A stretch of 64,000 nt of DNA from Streptomyces davaonensis JCM 4913 (GTDB lineage Bacteria; Actinomycetota; Actinomycetes; Streptomycetales; Streptomycetaceae), in the NCBI RefSeq assembly GCF_000349325.1, contig NC_020504.1:7916326-7980325 (forward strand). Reading direction: 5' to 3'. A program made the position numbers and the translations under genes. Under the pieces are notes generated by a model. That model had not been told where the DNA came from. It saw only the letters and a list, made by a program, of their open reading frames with translations, and ran no database searches. Positions within the stretch are counted from its first letter, which is position 1, and every line of letters begins with the position of its first letter. Below, one piece after another: positions 46,280-57,333 of the stretch.

Positions 46280-47482
46280 GTGGACAAGCCGAGGGTCGTT
46301 CTGGGGGTCAGCGGTGGCATCGCCGCGTACAAGGCCTGTGAGCTGCTGCGAAGGCTGACGGAATCGGGTCACGACGTCCGGGTCGTGCCCACCGACTCCG
46401 CGCTGCACTTCGTCGGCGCCGCCACCTGGTCGGCCCTGTCCGGCAACCCCGTCTCGACCGAGGTGTGGGACTCCGTCCACGAGGTGCCGCACGTCCGCAT
46501 CGGCCAGCACGCCGACCTGGTCGTGGTCGCCCCGGCCACCGCGGACATGCTCGCCAAGGCCGCGCACGGCCTCGCCGACGACCTGCTCACCAACACCCTG
46601 CTCACGGCCCGCTGTCCGGTCGTCTTCGCCCCGGCGATGCACACCGAGATGTGGGAGCACCCGGCCACCCAGGAGAACGTGGCGACGCTGCGCCGCCGCG
46701 GCGCCGTCGTCATCGAACCCGCCGTCGGCCGTCTCACCGGCGTCGACACCGGCAAGGGCCGGCTGCCCGATCCCGCGGAGATCTTCGAGGTCTGCCGCCG
46801 GGTACTGGCCAGGGGCGTCACCGAGCCCGACCTCACCGGGCGGCATGTCGTCGTCAGCGCCGGCGGCACCCGCGAGCCCCTCGACCCGGTCCGCTTCCTC
46901 GGCAACCGCTCCTCCGGCAAGCAGGGCTACGCCCTCGCCCGCACCGCCGCGGCGCGGGGCGCCCGGGTCACCCTGATCGCCGCGAACACCGGGATGCCGG
47001 ACCCGGCGGGCGTGGACGTCGTCCAGGTCGGTACGGCCGTGCAGCTGCGGGAGGCGGTGCTGAAGGCGGCCGCCGACGCCGACGCGGTGGTCATGGCCGC
47101 CGCGGTCGCGGACTTCCGCCCGGCCGCCTATGCCGCCGGGAAGATCAAGAAAAAGGACGGGCAGGACCCGGAGCCGATCGTGCTGGTGCGGAATCCGGAC
47201 ATCCTCGCGGAGATCTCCGCCGACCGGGCCCGCCCGGGCCAGGTGGTCGTCGGCTTCGCCGCCGAGACGGACGATGTGCTGGCCAATGGCCGTGCCAAGC
47301 TCGCCCGCAAGGGCTGCGACCTGCTGGTGGTGAACGAGGTGGGGGAGCGCAAGACATTCGGCTCCGAGGAGAACGAGGCCGTTGTGCTGGGCGCCGACGG
47401 CAGCGAGACACCCGTGCCGTACGGCCCCAAGGAGGCCCTGGCCGAAACCGTGTGGGATCTGGTGGCCGGACGGCTGAGCTGA
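46280..47482 (+). CDS. coaBC: Bifunctional phosphopantothenoylcysteine decarboxylase/synthase
   Basis: 400-residue two-domain enzyme of coenzyme A synthesis. The N-terminal CoaC flavoprotein (residues about 1-180) has GVSGGIAAYKACELLR, the FAPAMHTEMW motif and the substrate loop. The C-terminal CoaB synthase has SAGGTREPLDPVRFLGNRSS, AAVADFRPA and KIKKK. GTG 46280 is chosen because GGGGAGAGA lies just upstream and the next in-frame residues match the family start. It precedes metK by 240 bp. Confidence 0.96.
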   Translation: MDKPRVVLGVSGGIAAYKACELLRRLTESGHDVRVVPTDSALHFVGAATWSALSGNPVSTEVWDSVHEVPHVRIGQHADLVVVAPATADMLAKAAHGLADDLLTNTLLTARCPVVFAPAMHTEMWEHPATQENVATLRRRGAVVIEPAVGRLTGVDTGKGRLPDPAEIFEVCRRVLARGVTEPDLTGRHVVVSAGGTREPLDPVRFLGNRSSGKQGYALARTAAARGARVTLIAANTGMPDPAGVDVVQVGTAVQLREAVLKAAADADAVVMAAAVADFRPAAYAAGKIKKKDGQDPEPIVLVRNPDILAEISADRARPGQVVVGFAAETDDVLANGRAKLARKGCDLLVVNEVGERKTFGSEENEAVVLGADGSETPVPYGPKEALAETVWDLVAGRLS

Positions 47483-47504
47483 ATGTCGCATTCGTCGCAC
47501 GGCA

Positions 47505-47538
47505 TGCGGAAACCCCGCACATTGGGGCGTGGCGCCCC
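47505..47538 (+). terminator. Double hairpin after coaBC
   Basis: TGCGG/CCGCA (47505-47519) and GGGGCG/CGCCCC (47524-47538) form two adjacent small stems 22 bases after the coaBC stop. The remaining 184 bp up to metK contain no gene; a TAAACT hexamer at 47636 is a possible -10. Confidence 0.5.
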
Positions 47539-47722
47539 TGGCCAAGGCCGCAGGGGATTGGGCAGAATGCCCGTGCCGCAGGTCACAGCGCTCCCGAGAG
47601 GCGAGACAGGTGGGCCCGCGGCCGAGCGCGACCGATAAACTGTTTCTCGGACGACGCCGGGCGCAGCCCCCGTCCCGTCCGCCCATGATCAGCCAGCAGC
47701 CGCTGCAACCCCAGGGAGCGTT

Positions 47723-48931
47723 GTGTCCCGTCGCCTGTTCACCTCGGAGTCTGTCACCGAGGGTCACCCCGACAAGATCGCTGACCAGATCAGCGACACC
47801 ATTCTCGACGCGCTTCTGCGCGAGGACCCGACCTCCCGGGTCGCCGTCGAGACGCTGATCACCACCGGCCTGGTGCATGTGGCCGGCGAGGTGACGACCA
47901 AGACGTACGCGGACATCGCGACGCTGGTCCGCAACAAGATCCTGGAGATCGGCTACGACTCCTCGAAGAAGGGCTTCGACGGCGCCTCCTGCGGTGTCTC
48001 GGTGTCCATCGGCGCGCAGTCGCCCGATATCGCGCAGGGCGTCGACACCGCGTACGAGTCCCGGGTCGAGGGCGACGAGGACGAGCTGGACAAGCAGGGC
48101 GCGGGCGACCAGGGCCTGATGTTCGGCTACGCGACGGACGAGACGCCGACCCTGATGCCGCTGCCGATCTTCCTGGCGCACCGCCTTTCGAAGCGGCTGT
48201 CCGAGGTCCGCAAGAACGGCACCATCCCCTACCTGCGCCCCGACGGCAAGACGCAGGTCACCATCGAGTACGACGGCGACAAGGCCGTCCGCCTCGACAC
48301 GGTCGTCGTCTCCTCCCAGCACGCGAGCGACATCGACCTCGAGTCCCTCCTGGCCCCCGACATCCGCGAATTCGTCGTGGAGCCGGAGCTGAAGGCGCTC
48401 CTGGACGAGGGCATCAAGCTGGACACCGAGGGCTACCGCCTGCTGGTCAACCCGACCGGCCGCTTCGAGATCGGCGGCCCGATGGGCGACGCCGGCCTCA
48501 CCGGCCGCAAGATCATCATCGACACCTACGGCGGCATGGCCCGCCACGGCGGCGGCGCCTTCTCCGGCAAGGACCCGTCCAAGGTGGACCGCTCGGCCGC
48601 GTACGCCATGCGCTGGGTCGCCAAGAACGTCGTCGCGGCTGGCCTCGCCTCCCGCTGCGAGGTCCAGGTCGCGTACGCCATCGGCAAGGCCGAGCCCGTC
48701 GGCCTCTTCGTCGAGACCTTCGGCACCGCCAAGATCGACTCCGAGAAGATCGAGAAGGCCATCGACGAGGTCTTCGACCTCCGCCCGGCCGCGATCATCC
48801 GCGACCTCGACCTGCTCCGCCCGATCTACGCCCAGACGGCGGCGTACGGCCACTTCGGCCGCGAGCTCCCCGAGTTCACCTGGGAGCGCACGGACCGCGT
48901 GGACGCACTGCGCAAGGCGGCGGGCCTGTAA
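47723..48931 (+). CDS. metK: S-adenosylmethionine synthase
   Basis: 402-residue enzyme making SAM from methionine and ATP. The N-terminal [32 protein letters not shown] and [19 protein letters not shown] signatures are complete. GTG 47723 has AGGGAG five bases upstream. SAM levels influence antibiotic production in streptomycetes. A hairpin follows the stop. Confidence 0.97.
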   Translation: MSRRLFTSESVTEGHPDKIADQISDTILDALLREDPTSRVAVETLITTGLVHVAGEVTTKTYADIATLVRNKILEIGYDSSKKGFDGASCGVSVSIGAQSPDIAQGVDTAYESRVEGDEDELDKQGAGDQGLMFGYATDETPTLMPLPIFLAHRLSKRLSEVRKNGTIPYLRPDGKTQVTIEYDGDKAVRLDTVVVSSQHASDIDLESLLAPDIREFVVEPELKALLDEGIKLDTEGYRLLVNPTGRFEIGGPMGDAGLTGRKIIIDTYGGMARHGGGAFSGKDPSKVDRSAAYAMRWVAKNVVAAGLASRCEVQVAYAIGKAEPVGLFVETFGTAKIDSEKIEKAIDEVFDLRPAAIIRDLDLLRPIYAQTAAYGHFGRELPEFTWERTDRVDALRKAAGL

Positions 48932-48953
48932 GGGGCCCCATTCGTACGGCTGA

Positions 48954-48989
48954 CGAGGCCCGGTGTCCCGGTGGGGATGCCGGGCCTCG
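48954..48989 (+). terminator. metK terminator
   Basis: 10-bp stem CGAGGCCCGG (48954-48963) with CCGGGCCTCG (48980-48989); the 16-base loop can add a TCCC/GGGA stem. Starts 22 bases after the metK stop. Confidence 0.65.
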
Positions 48990-49040
48990 GCGTATGTCCG
49001 GGCCGCTCCGCTGTCAGTGGGGTTTGGTAAGAATGCAAGG

Positions 49041-51197
49041 GTGAGCAGGGAAGACGGGCAGGGTGGCGGTGGGGCTGAGGGGGCGCCGCCTGAGCAGCTT
49101 GCGTTCATTCGGGAGAGTGTGCGCAACGCCAAAGGGCCTCGGGCCAAGCCTCGGACTTGGCGGGGGGCGGCGCTGGCTTCCCAGTTGCCTGTAGCTCGGG
49201 TGCTTGTCGACAAGGGGGTGCTGCATCTTGATCGGTATTTCGACTATGCGGTGCCTGCGGAGTTGGATGCCGATGCTCAGCCCGGGGTGCGGGTGCGGGT
49301 GCGGTTCGGGGCCGGGCGGCATCGCGTGCGGGAAGGGCGTCGTGAGGGCGGGGGGCTGATCGACGGGTTTCTTGTCGAGCGGCTGGCGGAGTCCGACTAC
49401 TCGGGTCCGCTTGCGGCGCTGGCTCAGGTGGTGTCGCCCGAGCGGGTGCTCGATGAGGAGTTGTTGGGGCTGGCCCGGGCTGTCGCGGATCGGTATGCGG
49501 GGAGTCTTGCCGATGTGCTCCAGCTTGCGGTACCGCCGCGTAGTGCTCGGGCCGAGCAGCGGGCTTCGCCGGAGCCGTTGCCGGTGCCTGGCGCGCCTGA
49601 GGTGGGGTCCTGGGCGCGGTACGAGAGCGGGGGTGCGTTCCTGCGGGCGCTGGCCTCGGGCGGGGCGCCGCGGGCCGTGTGGAACGCCTTGCCCGGGCCC
49701 GAGTGGAGTGCGGAGATCGCTCGGGTTGTCGTGGCGACGCTGTCGTCCGGGCGGGGGGCGCTGGTAGTGGTGCCGGACGGGCGGGCTGTCGCTCGGGTCG
49801 ATGCCGCGTTGACGGAGCTGTTGGGGGACGGTTGGCACGCGGTGCTGACCGCCGACGCCGGGCCCGAGAAGCGGTACCGGGAGTGGCTCGCGGTGCGGCG
49901 GGGCTCGGTTCGGGCCGTGGTGGGGACGCGGGCCGCGATGTTCGCGCCTGTGCGGGATCTTGGTCTTGTCGTCATCTGGGACGACGGGGACGACAGCCAC
50001 AGTGAGCCGCATGCTCCTCAGCCGCATGCGCGAGATGTGTTGTTGCTGCGGGCGGCGCAGGACAAGTGTGCGTTTCTGCTGGGCGGTTGGAGTTGCACGG
50101 TGGAGGCCGCGCAGCTCGTGGAGAGCGGGTGGGCCCGGCCGCTGGTCGCCTCGCGGGAGCAGGTGCGGGGGGCGGCGCCGCTCGTGCGGACCGTGGGGGA
50201 CGGGGATCTCGCCCGGGACGAGGCCGCGCGGGCGGCTCGGTTGCCGACGCTTGCGTGGCAGGTGGTCCGGGACGCGCTGCGGCAGGGGCCGGTGCTGGTG
50301 CAGGTGCCTCGGCGGGGGTATGTGCCGCGGCTGGCGTGTGCGAACTGCCGGGCGCCCGCGCGGTGTCGGCACTGCTCTGGGCCGATGGAGGCGCAGGACG
50401 CCGGGGCGTTGCGGTGCGGGTGGTGCGGGCGGGAGGAAGGTGCCTGGCACTGTCCGGAGTGCGGTGGGTTCCGGCTGCGGGCGCAGGTCGTGGGGGCTCG
50501 GCGGACCGCGGAGGAGTTGGGGCGGGCGTTTCCGGCTGTGCCGGTGCGGACCTCCGGGCGGGAGCATGTGCTGGACACGGTGCCGGGGGCGCCGGCGCTG
50601 GTGGTGAGCACGCCGGGGGCCGAGCCGGTGGCTGAGGGCGGTTACGCGGCGGCTCTGTTGCTGGACGGGTGGGCCATGTTGGGGCGGCCCGATCTGCGGG
50701 CCGGGGAGGACGCGTTGCGGCGGTGGATCGGGGCGGCGGGGCTGGTGCGGTCGCAGTTGGTCGGGGGGACCGTTGTGGTCGTGGCCGAGCCGACGCTGCG
50801 GCCTGTGCAGGCGCTGGTGCGGTGGGATCCGGTGGGGCATGCGGTGCGGGAGTTGGCCGAGCGGGCGGAGTTGGGGTTTCCTCCGGTGTCGCGCATGGCC
50901 GCGGTGTCGGGAGAAGTGGCGGCCGTGGAGGAGTTTCTTCGGGCTGTGGAACTGCCGGGGGAGGCGGAGGTGTTGGGGCCGGTGCCGGTGCCTGTTACGG
51001 CGCCGGGGCGGACTCGGCGGGTTGGGGGGCCGCCGCCGGGGGAGCGGTGGGAGCGGGCCCTGATTCGGGTGCCGCCGGGGAAGGGGGCGGCGCTGGCTGC
51101 TGCGCTGAAGGCTGCGCAGGCTGCGCGGATGGCTCGGGGGGGAGCTGGTGGGGAGGCGGCGGTTCGGGTGCGGATCGATCCGCCGGATATTGGGTGA
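49041..51197 (+). CDS. priA: Replication restart protein PriA, helicase motifs lost
   Basis: 718-residue PriA. The 3'-end-binding domain (VLVDKGVLHLDRYFDYAVP) and the eight-Cys zinc region (CANC, CRHC, CGWC, CPEC between about residues 434 and 480) are kept. The Walker A motif of active PriA (GxTGSGKT) is absent (NALPGPEWSAE at that place) and the DEEH box reads WDDGDDS. Actinobacterial PriA is known to lack these motifs, so it probably acts in primosome loading without unwinding. GTG 49041 is close behind TAAGAAT (49028-49034), compatible with a leaderless message. Codons favour G in third position far more than neighbouring genes. Confidence 0.93.
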   Translation: MSREDGQGGGGAEGAPPEQLAFIRESVRNAKGPRAKPRTWRGAALASQLPVARVLVDKGVLHLDRYFDYAVPAELDADAQPGVRVRVRFGAGRHRVREGRREGGGLIDGFLVERLAESDYSGPLAALAQVVSPERVLDEELLGLARAVADRYAGSLADVLQLAVPPRSARAEQRASPEPLPVPGAPEVGSWARYESGGAFLRALASGGAPRAVWNALPGPEWSAEIARVVVATLSSGRGALVVVPDGRAVARVDAALTELLGDGWHAVLTADAGPEKRYREWLAVRRGSVRAVVGTRAAMFAPVRDLGLVVIWDDGDDSHSEPHAPQPHARDVLLLRAAQDKCAFLLGGWSCTVEAAQLVESGWARPLVASREQVRGAAPLVRTVGDGDLARDEAARAARLPTLAWQVVRDALRQGPVLVQVPRRGYVPRLACANCRAPARCRHCSGPMEAQDAGALRCGWCGREEGAWHCPECGGFRLRAQVVGARRTAEELGRAFPAVPVRTSGREHVLDTVPGAPALVVSTPGAEPVAEGGYAAALLLDGWAMLGRPDLRAGEDALRRWIGAAGLVRSQLVGGTVVVVAEPTLRPVQALVRWDPVGHAVRELAERAELGFPPVSRMAAVSGEVAAVEEFLRAVELPGEAEVLGPVPVPVTAPGRTRRVGGPPPGERWERALIRVPPGKGAALAAALKAAQAARMARGGAGGEAAVRVRIDPPDIG

Positions 51198-51288
51198 GGG
51201 GTTGTTCGGGTACGTGGGTGTGCGGCCCGGTGTTCCGTGTCCCGGCGCCGGGGTTGCGGTGGGGTGGGTTTCGCTCGCCCGCGCTTGC

Positions 51289-51343
51289 GGGGTGCCTCCC
51301 CCAGAGGGGGGACCCCAGCCCACCCGTGCCGCCCCAGCGGCAC
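51289..51343. repeat. Double-hairpin intergenic element after priA
   Basis: First stem-loop 51289-51316: GGGGT/ACCCC outside, CCTCCC/GGGGGG inside. Second 51326-51343: GTGCCGC/GCGGCAC with loop CCCA. The surrounding ~110 bp (51270-51385) has the look of a dispersed streptomycete intergenic repeat. It probably also terminates priA and the convergent HTH gene. The whole 266-bp gap has no other gene. Confidence 0.6.
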
Positions 51344-51463
51344 GACTGCCCGCAGCTAAGGGCGAGCTACACGGGTTGAACCGGTCGTGTTGGGAATTTT
51401 GGGCACGGCTGTGCCCCCGTCCTCCTGAGGTCGGCGCGGGAGGGCGGGGGCGTGGGGGTGGGG

Positions 51464-52207
<744 letters not shown>

Positions 52208-52213
52208 TCACCC

Positions 52214-53146
52214 ATGAAGCTTGTCTTCGCCGGTACCCCCGAGGTCGCCGTTCCCGCTCTGGACGCTCTGCTGGCCTCCGGCCGGCACGAGGTGGCCGCC
52301 GTGGTGACGCGGCCCGACGCTCCGGCCGGGCGGGGACGGAGGCTGGTCGCCTCACCTGTCGCCGAGCGGGCCGCGGAGGCCGGGATCGAGGTGCTGAAGC
52401 CCGTCAAGCCGCGGGATCCCGAGTTCCTGGAGCGGCTGCGGGAGATCGCGCCGGACTGCTGTCCGGTGGTGGCCTACGGTGCGTTGCTGCCTCGTGTCGC
52501 CCTGGACATTCCGGCCCACGGGTGGGTCAACCTGCACTTCTCCCTGCTGCCCGCCTGGCGCGGGGCCGCGCCCGTGCAGCACTCGATCATGGCGGGGGAC
52601 GAGATCACCGGCGCGTCCACCTTCCTCATCGAGGAAGGGCTCGACTCCGGGCCCGTCTACGGCACCGTGACCGAGGAGATCCGGCCCACCGACACCAGTG
52701 GCGATCTGCTGACCCGGCTCGCCTTCGCCGGTGCCGGGCTGCTCGCGGCGACCATGGACGGGATCGAGGACGGCTCGCTGAAGGCCGTACCGCAGCCGGG
52801 CGAGGGCATCAGCCAGGCGCCGAAGGTCAATGTCGAGGACGCCCACATCGACTGGAACGCCCCCGCCCTGCGCGTCGACCGGGTGGTGCGCGGCTGCACC
52901 CCGGCGCCCGGCGCGTGGACGGTCTTCCGCGGTGAGCGGCTCAAGCTCATCCAGGTGCAGCCGGTTCCGGACCGCACCGAGCTGGCTCCGGGCGCGCTGG
53001 CCGTCGGCAAGAACAGCGTGCACGTCGGCACCGGTTCGTATGCCGTGGAGCTGCTGTGGGTGCAGGCGCAGGGCAAGAAGCCGATGCGGGCGGCCGACTG
53101 GGCACGCGGGGTGCGGATCGGCGACGACGAGCGCGTCGGGGTCTGA
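52214..53146 (+). CDS. fmt: Methionyl-tRNA formyltransferase
   Basis: 310-residue enzyme that formylates initiator Met-tRNA using 10-formyl-[19 protein letters not shown], the catalytic [17 protein letters not shown] and the C-terminal OB-type domain are present. ATG 52214 is the family start; a TAGACT hexamer at 52163-52168 may be its -10. The def gene usually found next to fmt is not here. rsmB-type gene follows after 84 bp. Confidence 0.96.
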   Translation: MKLVFAGTPEVAVPALDALLASGRHEVAAVVTRPDAPAGRGRRLVASPVAERAAEAGIEVLKPVKPRDPEFLERLREIAPDCCPVVAYGALLPRVALDIPAHGWVNLHFSLLPAWRGAAPVQHSIMAGDEITGASTFLIEEGLDSGPVYGTVTEEIRPTDTSGDLLTRLAFAGAGLLAATMDGIEDGSLKAVPQPGEGISQAPKVNVEDAHIDWNAPALRVDRVVRGCTPAPGAWTVFRGERLKLIQVQPVPDRTELAPGALAVGKNSVHVGTGSYAVELLWVQAQGKKPMRAADWARGVRIGDDERVGV

Positions 53147-53230
53147 CCGGCCAGGCACCGGGCGCCTGGTGCGACGTAGGCTGGACGCACACTTCAGCCA
53201 GCGTCATCCAGCAATCCGGAGCACCTTTTC

Positions 53231-54658
53231 GTGAGCGACACCTCCCGTCGGCCCAGCAAGCCCAGCAAGCCCGGCAAGCCCTACCGGCGGCCCAAGAAGG
53301 ACCCCGTCCGCGTACTCGCCTTCGAGGCCCTGCGGGCCGTGGACGAGCGGGAGGCGTACGCCAACCTCGTGCTCCCGCCCCTGCTGCGCAAGGCGCGGGA
53401 GAAGGGGGACTTCGACGGACGGGACGCCGCCCTGGCGACCGAGCTGGTGTACGGGACGCTGCGGCGGCAGGGGACGTACGACGCCGTCATCTCCGCATGT
53501 GTCGACCGGCCGCTGCGCGAGGTCGACCCGCCGGTGCTCGATGTGCTGAGCCTCGGTGTGCATCAGCTGCTCGGGACCCGCATCCCGACGCACGCCGCGG
53601 TCTCCGCCTCCGTCGAGCTGGCCCGCGTGGTGCTCGGCGACGGGCGGGCCAAGTTCGTGAACGCCGTTCTGCGGAAGGTCTCCCAGCACGATCTCGACGG
53701 CTGGATCGAGCAGGTCGCGCCGCCCTACGACGACGATCCCGAGGACCATCTCGCCGTCGTGCACTCGCATCCGCGCTGGGTCGTCTCCGCGCTGTGGGAC
53801 TCGCTCGGCGGTGGCCGGGCCGGGATCGAGGAGCTGCTGGAGGCGGACAACGAACGGCCCGAGGTGACGCTGGTCGCCCGGCCGGGGCGGGCCACGACCG
53901 AGGAACTGCTCGGCGAGGAGGCCGCGGTGCCGGGGCGCTGGTCGCCGTATGCCGTGCGGCTGGCCGAGGGCGGGGAGCCCGGTGCCATTGCGGCCGTCCG
54001 CGACGGGCGGGCCGGGGTGCAGGACGAGGGCAGCCAGCTGGTCGCCCTCGCGCTGGCCAACGCGCCGCTGGACGGGCCCGACGCCAGGTGGCTCGACGGG
54101 TGTGCGGGGCCCGGTGGCAAGGCCGCGCTGCTCGGTGCGCTGGCCGCCGAGCGCGGGGCGCTGCTGCTCGCCTCCGAGAAGCAGCCGCACCGGGCGGGCC
54201 TCGTCGCCAAGGCGCTCCATGGCAACCCCGGGCCGTACCAGGTGATCGCCGCCGACGGGACCCGGCCGCCGTGGCGGCCCGGCTCCTTCGACCGTGTGCT
54301 GATGGACGTGCCGTGCACCGGCCTCGGCGCGCTGCGGCGGCGGCCGGAGGCGCGGTGGCGGCGCAGGCCCGAGGACCTCGACAGCTTCGCGCCGCTCCAG
54401 CGGGCGCTGCTGCGCACGGCGCTCGACTCCGTGCGGGTCGGCGGGGTCGTGGGCTACGCCACCTGTTCCCCGCATCTTGCCGAGACCCGGGCCGTCGTCG
54501 ACGACATGCTCAAGCAGCACCCGGGTGCGGAGCTGATCGACGCCCGGCCGCTGTTCCCCGGCGTGCCGGACCTCGGCGAAGGGCCCGATGTGCAGCTGTG
54601 GCCGCATCGGCACGGCACCGACGCGATGTATCTGGCGCTTGTCCGGCGGACCGCCTGA
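53231..54658 (+). CDS. rsmB: RsmB/NOP family rRNA (cytosine-5) methyltransferase
   Basis: 475-residue SAM-dependent methyltransferase. A basic Ser/Lys/Pro-rich start is followed by a NusB-like RNA-binding domain (VLAFEALRAVDEREAYANLV in part, HAAVSASVELARVV) and a Rossmann catalytic domain. SAM binding is at LDGCAGPGGKAALL. The two cysteines are in DVPCTGLGALRRRPEARW and YATCSPHLAE, as in RsmB. Target likely 16S rRNA C967-equivalent by family; not provable here. GTG 53231; follows fmt. Confidence 0.93.
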   Translation: MSDTSRRPSKPSKPGKPYRRPKKDPVRVLAFEALRAVDEREAYANLVLPPLLRKAREKGDFDGRDAALATELVYGTLRRQGTYDAVISACVDRPLREVDPPVLDVLSLGVHQLLGTRIPTHAAVSASVELARVVLGDGRAKFVNAVLRKVSQHDLDGWIEQVAPPYDDDPEDHLAVVHSHPRWVVSALWDSLGGGRAGIEELLEADNERPEVTLVARPGRATTEELLGEEAAVPGRWSPYAVRLAEGGEPGAIAAVRDGRAGVQDEGSQLVALALANAPLDGPDARWLDGCAGPGGKAALLGALAAERGALLLASEKQPHRAGLVAKALHGNPGPYQVIAADGTRPPWRPGSFDRVLMDVPCTGLGALRRRPEARWRRRPEDLDSFAPLQRALLRTALDSVRVGGVVGYATCSPHLAETRAVVDDMLKQHPGAELIDARPLFPGVPDLGEGPDVQLWPHRHGTDAMYLALVRRTA

Positions 54659-54720
54659 CATCAGGGGCCCGGCGAGGTGAGACTCGGGGCATCCGACCCC
54701 TCCCAGGAGGCTGATGCCCC

Positions 54721-55143
54721 GTGTCGAGCCAGGCCGAGGATCCCGATGTGTGGACCGACGAGGACGGTCAGGACGTCGTACGGCTGCGCCGCTGGAAGGG
54801 GGAGTGGGCCGAGGACGATCCGCACGCCAACTTCAAGTCGGACGTGGTGGGTTACGGCCTGCTGGAACCCCTGGACACGCTGCACGGGATGTCCCGGAAC
54901 CTGGACGTCCCGGTGGGCGCCCTCGTCCGGTACGTGCTGGCGCGCTGGGCCTCCGGCGGCAGCGGAGGGCTGCTGGAGGTGGGCCCGGTGATGGTGCCCC
55001 GGCTCTGGGAACCCATCGCCGCCGCGGAGGAGACGGACAGCGACGAGGAACGGCTGCGCGCCTACCACCAGCTGCGTCAGATGATCGCCTGGCTCAAGGT
55101 CCCGCTGGACGAGCCATCTGTTTATCCGCCTCAGAAGGACTGA
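54721..55143 (+). CDS. Uncharacterised acidic small protein
   Basis: 140 residues, acidic, no membrane segment. It has VVGYGLLEPLDTLHGMSRNL followed by VGALVRYVLARWASGGS and [13 protein letters not shown] do not recognise a named domain. GTG 54721 has AGGAGG ten bases upstream. Its last 50 bp overlap the 3' end of the convergent MMPL transporter gene. Conserved in streptomycetes to my knowledge, function unknown. Confidence 0.82.
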   Translation: MSSQAEDPDVWTDEDGQDVVRLRRWKGEWAEDDPHANFKSDVVGYGLLEPLDTLHGMSRNLDVPVGALVRYVLARWASGGSGGLLEVGPVMVPRLWEPIAAAEETDSDEERLRAYHQLRQMIAWLKVPLDEPSVYPPQKD

Positions 55144-57241
55144 CCCCGCCGTCCTCCTTCGACAGCCGGTGCGGCCACCACACCTTCGGGCCGACGTCCA
55201 GGAACAGTGCGGTGACCAGCACGGACCGCACGATGAAGGTGTCCAGGAGGACGCCGAGCGCGACCGCGAAGCCGATCTCCGCGAAGGCGACCATGGGGAG
55301 CGTGCCGAGGGCCGCGAAGGTGCCCGCCAGGACCAGGCCGGCCGAGGTGATGACGGCGCCCGTCGCGGCGAGTCCGGTCACCACGCCCGCACGGGTGCCC
55401 TGACGGCCCGCCTCCTCTCGGATCCGGGTGGTCAGGAAGATGTTGTAGTCGATGCCCAGGGCGACCAGGAACACGAAGACGAACAGCGGGAAGTCCGTCG
55501 ACTCGCCCGCGTAGTCGAACAGGTACCGGAACGCGAGCGCACTGATGCCCAGGGCCGCCGTGAAGGACAGGATCACCGTGCCGATCAGCAGCAGCGGGGC
55601 GATCAGGGCACGCAGCAGGGCGCACAGGATCAGCAGGACGACCACCAGCACCAGCGGGATGATCAGGATGTTGTCGTGCGTGGTCGCCTTGTCCATGTCC
55701 AGCAGGGCGGCCGTACCGCCGCCGACCTGGGCGTCGGCGTCCGGCACCGCGTGCACGGCGTCCCGGACCCGCTCCACCGTCTGCTTGGCGGCCTCACTGT
55801 CGGCCGGGTCGGACATGGTCGCCTCGAACAGCACCTTGCCCTCGAAGGAGGGTTTCGTGCCCGGTGGCAGGCCGAGCGACTCCGGGACCACGCCCGGGGT
55901 GGCCGCGACGACCTGTCCGACCTCCTCGGCCTGCGCCTGGTTGCTGATGATGACCAGCGGATCGCCGCTGCCCGCCGGGAAGTACCGCTCGGAGACCTCC
56001 TGGCCGGTGATCGAGTCCGGGGTGCCGGTGAAGGCGTCCGCGTTGCTGATGCCCTCGGCGCGCAACTGGATCAGACCGAGCGAGCAGATGGCGAGGACCG
56101 CCGCGGTGACGGCCCACACCATGCGCGGCCGGGCGGCGATACGGCGGCCCATGCGCGCCCAGATGCCGCGCTCGTGCGGGTTCGGGGCCCCGAGGTGGGG
56201 GACGACCGGCCAGAAGATCCACCGGCCGAAGATCACCAGCAGGGCCGGGAACAGCGTCATCATGGCCAGCATGCCGACCGCGACGCCGATCGCCGCGACC
56301 GGTCCGAGGCCGCTGGTGGAGTTCATCTCGGCGGCCATCAGCACCAGCATGCTCAGTACGACGGTGGCGCCGGAGGCGATCACGGCGGGCCCGGCGCGGT
56401 GCAGCGCCAGTGCCATCGCCTCGTGCCGGTCATGGTGGCCGCGCAGTTCCTCGCGATATCGCGCGACGAGCAGGAGGGCATAGTCCGTCCCCGCGCCGAA
56501 GACGAGCACGGTCAGAATGCCCGCGCTCTGGCCGTTCACGGTCAGGCCCGCGTGCTCCGCCAGCAGATAGATCAGGGCCTGCGCGGTGAACAGGGCGGCG
56601 ATCACCGCGATCAGCGGGATCACCAGGAGGGTGGGGCTGCGGTAGGTGATCAGCAGCATGACGATGACGACCGCCATCGCGGAGAGCAGCAGCGTGGAGT
56701 CGATGCCCTCGAACGCCTCAGCGAAGTCCGCGGACGTACCGCCCGGGCCGGTGATGTGCACGGCGAGCCCGTTGCCGCCCTCGCCGGTGATCTCGCGGAT
56801 GTCGTCGACCGCGGGCGCGATCTCCTCCCAGCCCTTCTCGTCCATCGTGATCGGAACCTGCACCTGGGCCGCGCGCGGATCCACCTCACGGTCGTAGGTG
56901 GGCCCGCGGGTCTCGTCGCCCCGGATGCCGTGCGCGGTGAGCTGCTTCAGCTCCCGTACGTCCTCGTCGATGGCGGCGCGGTCCTCGGCCGTCAGCCCGC
57001 TCTCCCGGGCGTAGATGACGACGGCGGGGATCTGCTCGGGCCGGAAGTCCTCGGAGATCTGAAGGACTTGGGTGGACTCGGCCGACCCCGGCAGCCAGGA
57101 GGCCGCGTCGTTGTCCTGGGCGTCGGTGAGTTTCTGGGCGAACGGTGCCACCACGAACAGCACGATGAGCCACAGCACGAGCACGACCCACTTGGCCCGC
57201 CGCCCACAGACGAGATGCGCGATCCCGCGCTTTTCAGTCAT
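55094..57241 (-). CDS. MMPL/RND family transporter
   Basis: 715-residue membrane protein with 12 predicted membrane helices in two halves, each with a large extracellular loop. TM4 and TM10 carry the family Asp in [10 protein letters not shown] and [10 protein letters not shown], probably for proton relay. Family members export lipids or small molecules; the substrate is not inferable. ATG 57241 gives [18 protein letters not shown] with GGGGGTGG just upstream. It is followed on the minus strand by no other gene and overlaps the convergent small gene by 50 bp. Confidence 0.93.
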   Translation of the reverse strand: MTEKRGIAHLVCGRRAKWVVLVLWLIVLFVVAPFAQKLTDAQDNDAASWLPGSAESTQVLQISEDFRPEQIPAVVIYARESGLTAEDRAAIDEDVRELKQLTAHGIRGDETRGPTYDREVDPRAAQVQVPITMDEKGWEEIAPAVDDIREITGEGGNGLAVHITGPGGTSADFAEAFEGIDSTLLLSAMAVVIVMLLITYRSPTLLVIPLIAVIAALFTAQALIYLLAEHAGLTVNGQSAGILTVLVFGAGTDYALLLVARYREELRGHHDRHEAMALALHRAGPAVIASGATVVLSMLVLMAAEMNSTSGLGPVAAIGVAVGMLAMMTLFPALLVIFGRWIFWPVVPHLGAPNPHERGIWARMGRRIAARPRMVWAVTAAVLAICSLGLIQLRAEGISNADAFTGTPDSITGQEVSERYFPAGSGDPLVIISNQAQAEEVGQVVAATPGVVPESLGLPPGTKPSFEGKVLFEATMSDPADSEAAKQTVERVRDAVHAVPDADAQVGGGTAALLDMDKATTHDNILIIPLVLVVVLLILCALLRALIAPLLLIGTVILSFTAALGISALAFRYLFDYAGESTDFPLFVFVFLVALGIDYNIFLTTRIREEAGRQGTRAGVVTGLAATGAVITSAGLVLAGTFAALGTLPMVAFAEIGFAVALGVLLDTFIVRSVLVTALFLDVGPKVWWPHRLSKEDGGVSPSEADKQMARPAGP

Positions 57242-57333
57242 GGCCACCCCCGGGGCCGAAAGGATGCCATGCGCCGGAGCCCCCCGTAAGGGGCGCCACA
57301 ACGATCCCTCGGAGGACATGGCAAAGTTGGGTC

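Noticed and set aside
47539..47722. SAM riboswitch in front of metK.
   Set aside because: CTCCCGAGAGGCGAG and GGGCCC faintly recall SAM aptamer pieces, but the conserved core order and helices of SAM-I, SAM-II or SAM-IV cannot be laid out.
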